Assembly (NCBI GenBank): GCA_025738555.1 | Contig: JAOVFP010000007.1 | Location: forward strand, 2,046,001-2,110,000 | Source of the DNA: Cyathus striatus | Lineage: Eukaryota; Basidiomycota; Agaricomycetes; Agaricales; Nidulariaceae | Length of the DNA: 64,000 nucleotides | Direction of reading: 5' to 3' | Shown: positions 25,052 through 35,374 of the stretch, in pieces | Layout: the number at the start of each line of letters is the position of its first letter | Position numbering within the stretch: the stretch's first letter is position 1 | Made by a program: the position numbers and the translations under genes | Notes under the pieces: model-generated | Seen by the model: only the letters and a program-made list of their open reading frames with translations | Told to the model about the DNA's origin: nothing | Database searches by the model: none

Positions 25052-25324
25052 AACGAGTGAGCAAATGCATGATAATTTATGTGTATACTCACTTCATCAA
25101 AACGTGGGAATTCCATCTGTATTGAGAGAAGATTAGATTGATGCTCAATTTACATGGTATATACAAGCTTCAATGGTCCCATACAATGTAATTATGAGAA
25201 ATTTATGTGAATAGTATGTAATGACATCGAAAAAGTACAGAAAAGATGGAGTTTTGAGGCTACAGTCTGGATACAGCACCTTGTAGATATGGCACAATCA
25301 ATTTATGGTAGCGGCGACTTTTTT

Positions 25325-25498
25325 ATGATGCTCCGTTTGATCAAAAACTCACTGTACCATAGTTCGGCTGCTGTAGCAGGAGCGTGCCGTAGCATTGGAG
25401 GTATTGTGTTTTATCCAGCCAATTTTTATATTTTCAACATTGCTATATAGTGCATGCTATAGATACATTATTATAACGATACTTTACCCCTCAAATTG
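25325..25498 (+). repeat. E1 left terminal inverted repeat, outer part
   Basis: Matches the reverse complement of 41,903-42,075. Continues at 27,887 after element G. CpGs kept in the right arm appear here as TG or CA at four places. Confidence 0.8.
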
Positions 25499-26049
25499 GG
25501 GCACATAGAAAATTCCGGGCATGCACAAAAGTGAGCATGATTGAGCGTGCCACACTCAAGGCCAAATTTTCACGCTCAAAAGTGAGCATGATTGAGCATG
25601 TCATGCTCAAGGTATTTATTTTAGCTCTAAATGGCCCATTTGTGGGTCAAAAAGAGTGTAAATCAAATGTACATACTAGTATTGTATGGCTGTGTCATAT
25701 TGTGAATGTGAGTGATGTTTCTAATCAAGATATGAAGTCAAATCTTGAAGAATAATATTTATACTTCATGCTCAAACCTGTGTGTGCACGCTTATGTTCA
25801 CACTCAAGGTGTGAGTGTGGATTGAGTGTGCATGCACACATCACGCTCAAGATTTTACTTCACGCTCAGGGTCAACATCTCATGCACAGGGTCCATACAT
25901 TCACGCACAGGGTCTGAGTTTTCATGCTCAAGGCCATCAACTCACGCTCAAGGTCTGTCAACTCACACTCAAAGTTTTGACTTCACGCTCACAAAAAAAT
26001 TATATGTTACATTTATATTTTGGCTTCACTTACATGTGGGAGGAAAAGT

Positions 26050-27080
26050 AAGTTGCAAGTGTAATATATGTGAGCATGAATAGGAATACCAATCACACTC
26101 AGACATTGAGCATGAGTTTATTACTTGTGAGTATGAATAGGAATACCAATTATGCTCATGCTCAAGTTAAAGGACTTTGAGTGTGAGTGTAATACTTGTG
26201 AGCATGAATAGGAATACCAATTATGCTCACACTCAAGTTAAAGGACATTGAGTGTGAGTGTAATACTTGTGAGTGTGAATAGGAATACCACACTCATGCT
26301 CAAGTTAAAAGACATTGAGCATGAGTGTAATACTTGTGAGTGTGAATAGGAATACCACACTCACACTCAAGTTAAAGAACATTGAGCGTGAGTGTAATAC
26401 TTGTGAGTGTGAATAGGAATACCAATTATGCTCATGCTCAAGTTAAAGGACATTGAGCGTGAGTGTAATACTTGTGAGCATGAATAAGAATACTACACTC
26501 ATGCTCAAGTTAAAAGACATTGGGCATGAGTGTAATACTTGTGAGTGTGAATAGGAATACCCACTCATGCTCAAGTTAAAAGACATTGAGCATGAGTGTA
26601 ATACTTGTGAGCATGAATAGGAATACCAATTATGCTCATGCTCAAGTTAAAGGACATTGAGCGTGAGTGTAATACTTGTGAGCATGAATAGGAATACTAC
26701 ACTCACACTCAAGTTAAAGAACATTGAGTGTGAGTGTAATACTTGTGAGTGTGAATAGGAATACCAATTATGCTCATGCTCAAGTTAAAGGACATTGAGC
26801 ATGAGTGTAATACTTGTGAGCGTGAATAGGAATACCACACTCACACTCAAGTTAAAGGACATTGAGTGTGAGTGTAATACTTGTGAGCATGAATAGGAAT
26901 ACCAATTATACTCACACTCAAGTTTAATGCAAGTGTAATATTTGTGAGCATGAGTAAGAATACCAATCACACTCATGCTCAAGTGAAATATTTGTGAAAT
27001 ATTTGTGAGCATGAATAAAAATGCCAATCACACTCACACTCAAGTTAAAGGACATTGAGTGCAAGTGTAAATAAGTATTA
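26050..27080 (+). repeat. About 14-unit tandem array of GAGNRTGA-rich units
   Basis: Units of about 65-71 bp share AATAGGAATACC, CTCAAGTTAAAGGACATTGAG and GTGTAATACTTGTGAG. The central GAG..TGA motif appears as GAGCGTGA, GAGCATGA and GAGTGTGA. Each unit is partly self-complementary. Confidence 0.85.
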
Positions 27081-27210
27081 TAAATGTGATAGAATACCTA
27101 TCATGCTTATGCTCAAATCAAATTGCATTGAGCATGAGTGTAAATATAATACTGACATGCAGTTATACTATGCCAATATGTGTGATAGGTAGTAACCTAT
27201 CCTGTATTGC

Positions 27211-27430
27211 TCCCTGCTTTGTTGTGAATTTCCCTGCTTTTTTATTAAGCCCCCTTCCTTGTTCTGAAGTTCCCTACTTCGCTGTAAAGCCCCATTCTTC
27301 ATTTTGAATTTCCCAAGGTCTCTGCTTCACTGTGAATCCCCCTGCCTTGTTCTGAATTTTCCTGCTTCATTGTGAAGCTTCCTGTAATATTCTGAGCCCC
27401 CTGCTTCATTATAAACTTCTCCTGTTTCTA
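27211..27430 (+). repeat. CCCTGCTTC-type minisatellite of element G
   Basis: Repeats of about 22-25 bp of the form CCCTGCTTCNTTGTGAA. The same block occurs at 54,430-54,670 (reverse) and 63,318-63,545, always followed by TTTCTACTNTTCAATATA and CTCTAGCTCTATAA. Confidence 0.75.
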
Positions 27431-28163
27431 CTGTTCAATATATACCATTCTCTAGCTCTATAAATTTTTAACTGTTAGTCTGAATTACTGCTACACTCTC
27501 TGAGTCATTTATATAGACTCTAAGTCATATCCAAACACTCTGGATCATTGGTATACATTTTAAATCAATATACACTCATAATGAAGACAATAACAATGAA
27601 ATATATATAAAACCCACTGGTGTTCTTCAATTATTACATTACAGTGCTTAGTATATACCAAATTGTATTAAAAACATGCTTTACTATGCCAATTATTCAG
27701 TATGTAGTTGATATAAGACAGCCAGTTGGCTCATGCTCATATAAGGATTATTCATGCTCATGTATAGAATATTCATGCTCACATCATGCACAGGGTCGAA
27801 TTTTCATGCTCAATAGGTGAGCATGCACACTCAACTCACACTCACTTTTGTACGTGCCCGGAATTTTCTTGCTGCCCCTCAAATTGCTATCAAATTGTCA
27901 TTCTTTCATGTTTTGCTCATATATACAAAATCTTTTGTGACTCGCCAGTGTTTGCTAATCACTTCAGTCTTACTGCTATTCCATGCATTTTGAGAAGTTT
28001 TATCACTCATATGTGGATGTTCATATCAGTACATTATTATAAAGAATATAATAGCTTGAAATCTCTTCACCTTTGTTAACTTCTTGTCATTCAATCAAAG
28101 AAACTTATAAGTGAAGTCATTGTTTGAGTAAGCTCATACAGGTATAGCTGTATCGTGACTATA

Positions 28164-29676
28164 CTACTTAGGAAGAGGAAGTAATTGTGATACAGCATGA
28201 TCTACAATAGCCTTCTCTCTCCGAAATGCATCACGAGGCATCATGGCCTTTGTCCTCTCCCAGCAGGCTTGATGTATTCCTGTAATATTAAATGAATCAA
28301 GCGCATGAAGTATCAGATCAAGAAGGGCTCTTCCAGCGTGTTTCCACCAGTCATCCTCAAACACATCCCTGCAAATTTTATTATCTATGCATGTTTGAAC
28401 GTGAGTAACCTCTGGCGCAATAAAGGCTAGTTGACATCGATATTTCAGAATCTTGATTTGGACCTTGGCAATTTCTAAAAGATATTGAGCTTCAATTTGT
28501 TGAGTATCATCTAAAGGCAGGGAGTTTATTTCTTTGCATGTGAAAGCATGAAATGTGTCTGATAACCATTCATCTATACCATATCTGCAAGCAAGTTGTA
28601 GAACAACTGCAGGGTGTTCATTCCCATATTGAACATCTTTTCTGATGTGTTCACGTGCATCATCTTTAGCTTTTGTAATGCCATACAGATCACCAACACA
28701 CATTACTGCTACCCAGTGATCAACATCCCATTTATGCAAGGTGTCAGTTCTAACATTACAGAATGAATAAAATGGAAAACATAATAGGTAATAAATAATG
28801 TACAGATGTGGATATAACCAGTACAAGAAATGATCAAATTTGGTTGATGTGATAGTAGGCAACCTAATAGGATTCTCATCTGAAGAGCCTTGTAATGTTC
28901 CAGGTGGTTGTGGGAGTAAGAACATGCCCTCAAATGCATCTGACAGCCCTATCAACCAATCACAATGCAGCTTATATAGGACATTATCAACCTGGAAAAA
29001 AATCATGTGGGTGATAAAAATAAACAGAGCAGAATACAATTGCTGACTTGGTAGATATTGTAGAGGAAACAATGAGCTTGAGGCCTAAACAAAGAAATTT
29101 GTAAGTGAGTCAGTGAACATCTGTTCAACCTTGGGTGCTCTAAGGCATCGAGATGGGAGGGTAAATTCAACTGGATTGCAAATGTGTAGGTACAGGGTTT
29201 TTATAGAAAATTAAAATAAAGAGTGTACTTAATGAGGAATGGTTAATAAAACAGAAATTAAGAGTGTTTAAATCGTAGATTTATGAAAGAAAATGGTAAG
29301 GTATGAAACAGAAAACATACCAATGAATAGAAAGAAAGTTTAAAGAATAAAACTTGAGTAGAGACAAACACAGCCTTTGGTAACACTAATTCCAGTATTC
29401 TGTGGAGCTTGGTAGTGTGCAGTATTGATGATCTTGAGTAATTGCGGCATCCGAGCTATGCAAGAGAGTGTCAGCGTTGGAGGGAAATGAGGGAGAGTGC
29501 GAGAGTGCACGTGCGTGAACGTGCACAAACACATCGACGCACGCATCAGCTGATTACGTAATGAGATCGGTAAAATATCGAATTTTGTAGTGCAGGTGAA
29601 ACGCCTGCTCTACAATATCATGCCCATACTCAAAATAAAATTGACTGTGATGATGAATTTGATCCTCAGTGGTCAT
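28164..29676 (-). pseudogene. BTB/POZ-domain protein, exon 1 split by an LTR
   Basis: ATG at 29,676 gives MTTEDQIHHHSQFYFEYGHDI, interrupted by an LTR at 29,059-29,614. Reading continues YQ, then a 56-nt intron (28,992-29,047) and VDNVLYKLHCDWLIGLSDAFEGMF, the core of the basidiomycete BTB family. A second intron (28,750-28,803, 54 nt) separates FDHFLYWLYP from KWDVDHWVAVMCVGDLYGI. The C-terminal part keeps the family pattern R..L..IAPEV...C...C......WW......LL. It ends at 28,164. Without the LTR the protein would be intact at about 280 residues. Such proteins are adaptor or dimerisation modules; the role here is unknown. It is divergent from the integrase at 29,878, about 200 bp away, and ends about 190 bp from the left E1 repeat. 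Confidence 0.72.
29059..29614. mobile_element. Solo LTR-like insertion (556 bp) in BTB exon 1
   Basis: Begins TGTAGAGGAAAC and ends GCTCTACA. ATAT flanks both sides (29,055-29,058 and 29,615-29,618), and deleting it restores the BTB reading frame. Its ends and the AACAAAGAAATTT, GTTCNACCTTGGGT and GCAGG..ACGCCTGC hairpin blocks are shared with LTRs at 48,922-49,315 and 52,796-53,176. It is longer than these, with about 170 bp of extra internal sequence. Confidence 0.75.
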
Positions 29677-29877
29677 GGTCCACAGTGAGCAGAGTACTAT
29701 GGTGTACAGAGAAAGAACTGTTTGCTAATTTACAATGGAAGTCTATTTATATCAACATGTGAGTAACAAAGATAAGCCACAAAAATAGCCTGACCTTTTC
29801 AGCATACTTAATGGATGTCACCATTAACAGACCACTGATGCCCATTTAAAATTTATTCACACACCAATACAGCCACT

Positions 29878-31633
29878 ATCATGCCACTCCCTGCACTTCC
29901 ATCTGGTAAAGTATGGCCAGAGAACACACACCATGCATTCAATACACTCCAAGTGACACATTTTCGTGCCACCCAGCTTCTGAAACAGGATGAAGCTGAT
30001 TCTGTTCAATTACAGCAAATGACATCTCTTATTATCTGTGATAGTTTGCCACTGCTGTGAGCATTACAGTCTGATCAAATAACACTGCTTCCTAAATCAT
30101 GGCTCCAAGAATGTGCAGAGATGATGGGTGAGGCTGTGGTGGAATTAATGAAAGCAAAAGGGGTGTCAGATGTGCAGTGTGTAGTGTTTTATCATGAAAT
30201 TTATTTGAAAATAACAGCATAGTTATCATCATTAGAGAAAATTTAAAAATTCATATTATAAATCCAATTTCTTATGAAAGGCCTACAAATGGTGGCCAAC
30301 CTCGAAAAATTATAAATCCAGATTTCCTCAAAGAGGCATTGTCATCACAACGAAATATAACTATTTCTAAGTTGGCTAAATCACTTGGAATCTCATGGAA
30401 CACACTTTGATGCAATATGGGAATACATGGTATAACTCGAAAAAATTTTGGATTAAGAGATCGTGACCTAGACAAGCTTGTTTCCACATTCAAAGCTACA
30501 AATCCCAGTGTTGGAATTCGTTATTTGATGGGATACCTTCGCACTCAAGGCTTACGAGTACAAAGAAGGCAAATATACAGTTCTGTTCATTGCATTGATC
30601 CAGTGGGACAGATTCTATGTCAAAGAAGAGAAATAAGACAACGAAAATATATAGTAAAGTGTCCAAATAGTCTATGGCACTTAGATGGTCATTATAAACT
30701 TATTCAATATGGAATTGTCATTCGTGGAATAGTAGATGGCTATTCAAGGATGGTGTGTGTCGATGTGCTCAATGACCTACATATTTTCACTGACATTAAA
30801 ATAAAGGTGACAGCATTAAGAGCAAGTGATAATAATAAAGCCGCAACAGTATTAGAGCTCTTTCTGGATGCAATTAGGAACTATGGCTGTCCTTCAAGAA
30901 TGCGAGGAGATAGAGGTGGAGAAAATATATTGGTCTCAGTATACATGATAATGAGACAAGGCCCAAACCATGGGTCTTTTCTCTGGGGATCGTATGTATC
31001 TTTCAGTTTCATTATGTTGTTATGCATGCAGTAGTAATTTAACTCTGCAGCTCAACTCACAATACATGTATTGAAAGGTTATGGGTAGAAGTAGGAAGAC
31101 AATTTTGTCGCCAGTGGAAAGCATTCTTTCTTCAGCTTGAACATTTGCATGGATTCCACAAGGATAATCCACACCACTTATGGTTGCTTCACTTTATATT
31201 CATGGATGAAATCAATAAAGATTGTGATGCATTTACGCTCTTGTGGAACAACAAGCCAGTTACTGGATCAGATGCAAACAACCAAACACCAAATGTATGA
31301 TCTGACAATTATTCTGCTACTAAACTCTAATTCAACGATTTTCAGGACATGTATTTTCTTGGAAAGGTTGTAGAAGGAGTATATATTGATGAATATGCAG
31401 GTGTACATCCAGACATCCTCCAATGGTACCATGGTACAATTGGACACATACAAGATCATGACAATGAAATGGAAACTAATCAACAAAACTCTACTAGCAA
31501 TCATGATCTGGGGATTCAAGAAATAGCCACTGACATACATGAAAACCAAATCAAGAATGTGACCCAGCAAGCAGTGAAACCACCAAGTGCTCAGAGCCCT
31601 TTTCCCACAAGTCATATAGAGGAGTTATTTTGA
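29878..31633 (+). pseudogene. Integrase-core (DDE) transposase-like protein, copy I2
   Basis: ATG 29,878 begins MPLPALPSGKVWPENTHHAF. A helix-turn-helix-like region (ISKLAKSLGISWNTL) ends in TGA 30,408-30,410, where an Arg is expected. The core then runs CPNSLWHLDGHYKL (first Asp), GIVDGYSRMVCVDVL, RMRGDRGGEN (second Asp), a 59-nt intron (30,992-31,050), and NTCIERLWVEVGR (Glu). A second intron of 51 nt (31,295-31,345) precedes the C-terminal DMYFLGKVVEGVYIDEYAG and a hydrophilic tail to 31,633. Another TGA lies at 30,058, and a shift is needed between 30,180 and 30,290. From 30,417 on the gene is open, so decay is limited to the N-terminal part. Proteins of this type are integrase-fold transposases of fungi and animals. 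It lies next to a divergent BTB gene within E1 and is a candidate E1 transposase, which is inference. Confidence 0.78.
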
Positions 31634-32334
31634 TTATCTCTTGTTTCAGTATGACAGGAAGGCTGTTCTCTGCCAAACAGAGGTCTTTACCCTCCCCACC
31701 CTTTTCATGTGAACTTCACCTATTCACGTGAATCTCATGCGAAGTTCACCCGAAGTTTTGGACCTCAATTTTCTCTGATTTTGAGGGAGTCCCCTGCAAA
31801 TTTTTTCACATGAATTTACGTGAATAGGTGAAGTTCATGTGAAAAGGGTGGGGGAGGGTAAAGACCTCTGTTTGGCAGAGAACAGCCTTCCTGTCATACT
31901 GAAACAAGAGATAATCAAAATAACTCCTCTATATGACTTGTGGGAAAAGGGCTCTGAGCACTTGGTGGTTTCACTGCTTGCTGGGTCACATTCTTGATTT
32001 GGTTTTCATGTATGTCAGTGGCTATTTCTTGAATCCCCAGATCATGATTGCTAGTAGAGTTTTGTTGATTAGTTTCCATTTCATTGTCATGATCTTGTAT
32101 GTGTCCAATTGTACCATGGTACCATTGGAGGATGTCTGGATGTACACCTGCATATTCATCAATATATACTCCTTCTACAACCTTTCCAAGAAAATACATG
32201 TCCTGAAAATCGTTGAATTAGAGTTTAGTAGCAGAATAATTGTCAGATCATACATTTGGTGTTTGGTTGTTTGCATCTGATCCAGTAACTGGCTTGTTGT
32301 TCCACAAGAGCGTAAATGCATCACAATCTTTATT
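31214..32334. repeat. Inverted duplication of the integrase 3' end
   Basis: Left arm about 31,214-31,737; right arm about 31,811-32,334; spacer about 75 bp. The outer 465 bp of each arm appear identical (both encode the same 94 and 115 residue frames). The inner part, from CCCTCCCCACCC inward, differs slightly. The right arm stops inside a codon of the integrase core (IFMDEINKDC) and runs directly into TTCACATG-type repeats, so it is a truncated mirror copy, not a second gene. Confidence 0.85.
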
Positions 32335-32460
32335 AAATTCACGTGAAAAACCCCACATGAAATTCATGTGAATTACATGTGAATTACACATGAATACATG
32401 AATTCTCCATGAATTAACCATGTGAATTTCACATGGCATTCACCTGGAATTCAGGTAAAC
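32335..32460. repeat. TTCACATGAA-type repeats
   Basis: Dense palindromic-like TTCACATGAA/CATGTGAATT motifs, the same as at 31,705-31,850 and 39,890-40,330. They look like subterminal repeats of a DNA element. Confidence 0.6.
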
Positions 32461-32516
32461 ATGATTCCGTGTTTTAGTACTAGTACATGTAACAGTACTT
32501 ACTTACTTTTATTAAA

Positions 32517-32612
32517 AAAGTAAGTGGCACTATCACGAATCGAACTCTCGACCACATATTATTACATAAGCATGAGTTACCACATTCAAGCAACTAATAC
32601 CATTACACCATG
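32517..32612 (-). other. tRNA-like sequence, possibly SINE-derived
   Basis: On the minus strand the segment starts GCTCCCATGGTGTAATGG (resembling an A box and D arm) and has GAGTTCGATTC (B box) about 75 nt later, followed by GTGATAGTGCC and a CTTACTTTTTTAATAAAAGTAAG-like hairpin. The T stem pairs poorly and the acceptor ends do not match, so it is not a working tRNA. It may be a decayed tRNA or a tRNA-derived short element. Confidence 0.3.
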
Positions 32613-32699
32613 GGAGCATTATTTCAAATGGGTATCTCAGTGTATATGATGACCACACAATAGCACACATCTGTCAGACCATTTTGGTCAATGGCATCT

Positions 32700-34150
32700 T
32701 CCAACGTTACGACCATCCTGTCGTTGCACACCCCATCCATCACCATCCCCCCTCCACTCCCCTCACCCCCCTTCCTCCCTTCCCTCTCCCCTTCCCCCTT
32801 CTCTCTCCTCCCCTCTTCCCAACCACTGGTGACATCGAAGGCATACAATGCAACCGGCACCACATGAGGCGGACAAGGAGCAATGGAGGAAGTAAGGCGA
32901 GGGAGAAGAGGTGTAGGAGGACAGCGTATGGTGGAGGGAGACGAAGAGGGGTGATAAGGACAACAAAGGGATCTATCACAGGTGGGTCAATGACGATGGA
33001 GTTGGTAGGGACGAAATCTAACAACAGCCACAGTGCCCCCTTCTGCATCACAATATGACAATGCCATGCCACCCAGCCGGTGGGGACAGCATCGGATCCC
33101 TGTGCATTTATCCCCACCATGTCAGCCAGTGCCCCCATCCCCTCCCTTATTGTGACAACAACAACGCCACACCACCAACATGTCTATCCCCACCATATTG
33201 GCCAGTGCCCCATCCCTCCCCCCTCATTGTGACGATGACGACATGACACCACCCACACGTCTATTCCCACCGCGTCGGCCAGTGCCCCCGTCCCCATCCT
33301 TGCCATGACGACGACGACGCACCACCCAGCCCCCTCCACAGTGCCCTGTGTTGCGACACGTCACCCAGACAGTGTCCTCTCCCCACCCCCACCACATCAC
33401 CCTGCACCCCCATCCTTCACTCTCGTTGTGACGACAACGACAACGCCACATCACCCAGCACCCAAGCCAGTGAAGACAGCTACTGTCACCGTGTGTCTCA
33501 TCCCCACAACATCACTCAGCACCCACGCCTCACAGCACCCCTGTTCCGTCGTCCTCCTCTCTGACAACGACACCATGGCCCACAGCTGGTGAGGACAGCT
33601 GTTGTCACTGTGTGTCTCATCTCCATGACATCACCCAGTGTCCCATCTCACAGTGCCCCCTTCCTCACCTCTGCATTGTGACAATGATGCCATGGCACCC
33701 AGCCAGTGAGGACACTGTCCTCCATCTCATCTCTCCCAGCATCCTTGTCCTCCCTCCACATCACATCTCATCTCACCTAATGCCCTCATCTTCCCCTCTG
33801 CATTGTGACGACAATGACTCCTGCCAACTAGTCGGTAAGTGCGCTGTTTTCTGTCTCTCTCCCCACACGTCTCATCTCTACCACGTCTCACAGTGCCCCC
33901 TTCCTTCCTCTGCGCCACAGCACAATGATGCCATGCTGCCCAGTCACTGAGCGCCTCCTCCCCTCGTCATGACAGCCCCACATGTCCCACCTCACCCAGC
34001 ACCCCGTCCTCCCCTCTGTGTTGCAACATGGTGATGCCATGCCACCCAGCTGGTGAGGATGGTCTTGTGTCTCCATGCACCACTGTCTTCCCCTCTGTGT
34101 TGTGACGACAACGCCATGCTGCCCAACTAGTGAGGCATCCTCTCCCACGC
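32700..34150 (+). repeat. C-rich degenerate minisatellite
   Basis: Repeated blocks such as CCCCTCTGCATTGTGACGAC, GCCATGCCACCCAGC and GTGAGGACA recur irregularly. The stretch is pyrimidine-rich on the plus strand and CpG-rich for this region. Proline/histidine-rich frames on both strands are by-products. Related DNA lies at 22,290-23,230 in the opposite orientation. Confidence 0.65.
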
Positions 34151-34159
34151 GTCTCGTCA

Positions 34160-34830
34160 CTCCATGAGGGGGGGAGAATGCATAGAGCATAGTACACAGT
34201 GAGGGGGGAGGAATGTATAGCGAAGGGGGCGAACATATAGAGAGGAGGGGTGAACATATAGCGAGGTGGGGGAATGTATAGTGAGGGGGGAAGAACATAT
34301 AGTGAGGGGGGGAAGAACATATAGCGAGGTGGGGGGATGTATAGTGAGGGGGAGGAATGAGCCCCAATGCCCCCACCAACACTGACACCGACGACTGTGA
34401 GGACATGGCCCATGAAAACAACCACGACACCAACATCCACGAGGACGACAACAGTGACCTGTGCCCAACACTGAACACTGATGACTGCAGAGACGGCGAT
34501 GACAGTGCTGAACACTAATGATGAGGGCAGTGCACAGTGGGAGAGGTAGTGGGGGGTGCATAGCAAGGTGAATGATGAGTAGCGGGAGGGGTGGTGGGGA
34601 TGGCACATAGTGCATAGCAAGGGGGGAGGGATTGATAGCACCTAGTACATAGTGAGTGGAGGGATTGATAGTGCATAGCAAGGAGGAGGGATTGATAGCG
34701 CCATAGTGCATAGTGAGGGATTGATAATGCATAGCAAGGAGGGGGATTGATAGCATATAGCACATAGTGAGGGAGTGAATTGATAGTGCATGAGTGAATT
34801 GATAGTGCATAGGGTTTAGTTAGTAGTGTA
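34160..34830 (+). repeat. G-rich minisatellite (AGTGAGGGGGG and GATAGTGCATAG units)
   Basis: Units such as GAACATATAGCGAGGTGGGG (34,190-34,350), then GGGATTGATAGTGCATAGCAAGG (34,560-34,810). Base skew flips from C-rich to G-rich at about 34,150. Confidence 0.7.
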
Positions 34831-35040
34831 CAATACTTTGTTCTCACACCTTGTAGATTATTATAATATATTCAATTGATAACTCATGACACAACTTTGT
34901 TCTTGCAAATATGCATGTTGTGTACTATTAACACATTTGCGCAAGCGATGCATGTGTACTATCAACACATTTGTGCAAGCAATGTGTGTGTTATCCACAC
35001 ATATGTGTGCATGATGTAAGCGGCATGCCAAAATAGGGTA

Positions 35041-35206
35041 TAATTTATGATGAACTGGGGGAATGGCCTGTTTTAATTAGAATAGAAGCAGTTGCCACCC
35101 CATTTTCGGACTTTTATTCACCATAATTTATGATGAACCAGGGGAGTGGCCCGTTATAATTAGAATAGAAGCAGTTGCCACCTCATTTTCGGACTTTTAT
35201 TCACAC
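35041..35206 (+). repeat. 83-bp direct repeat, two units, upstream of the acidic ORF
   Basis: TAATTTATGATGAAC begins at 35,041 and 35,124; both units contain AATAGAAGCAGTTGCCACC and CATTTTCGGACTTTTATTCA. They sit about 170 bp before the ATG at 35,375 and could be promoter repeats or element ends; no proof of either. Confidence 0.75.
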
Positions 35207-35374
35207 AAGAAGCTTTCAAGATAATTTTAGACCTGGTCAGTGGGCATACATGTGGCATATGTGTGGGTATAGAAGGGTCTACTTATCTTTTCCTTGTCCT
35301 GCCCCCACTTGACTCACAACCCCCACATTGTCTCTTATCTTCACTGATATCCTTTCAACTTTCTACTATGCAAT

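Larger units (their letters stand above)
25499..27877. mobile_element. Element G, copy 1 (2,379 bp) with 9-bp target duplication
   Basis: Ends GGGCACATAGAAAATTCCGG and, on the other strand, GGGCAGCAAGAAAATTCCGG. Flanked by CTCAAATTG on both sides (25,490-25,498 and 27,878-27,886). The same target without insertion is seen at about 41,900 (reverse strand), so the limits are directly supported. The interior has a conserved lead-in (about 25,530-26,040), a tandem array of about 70-bp units (26,050-27,080), a GCTTC minisatellite (27,211-27,430) and a conserved tail. No transposase. A 9-bp duplication would suit a Mutator-like source, which is inference. Other copies: 52,185, 53.6-55.8 kb (reverse) and 60,579 onward. 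Confidence 0.82.

Noticed and set aside
26050..27080. CRISPR-like array
   Set aside because: The units are contiguous tandem repeats with no unique spacers, within a eukaryotic transposable element.
32684..33138. Host gene in the GC-rich block at 32.7 kb
   Set aside because: Arg- and Pro-rich frames on both strands follow the minisatellite; no conserved motif or introns.
33888..34810. Large proline/serine-rich minus-strand ORFs of about 200 residues
   Set aside because: They follow the minisatellite composition, overlap each other in several frames and have no domain or intron signals.
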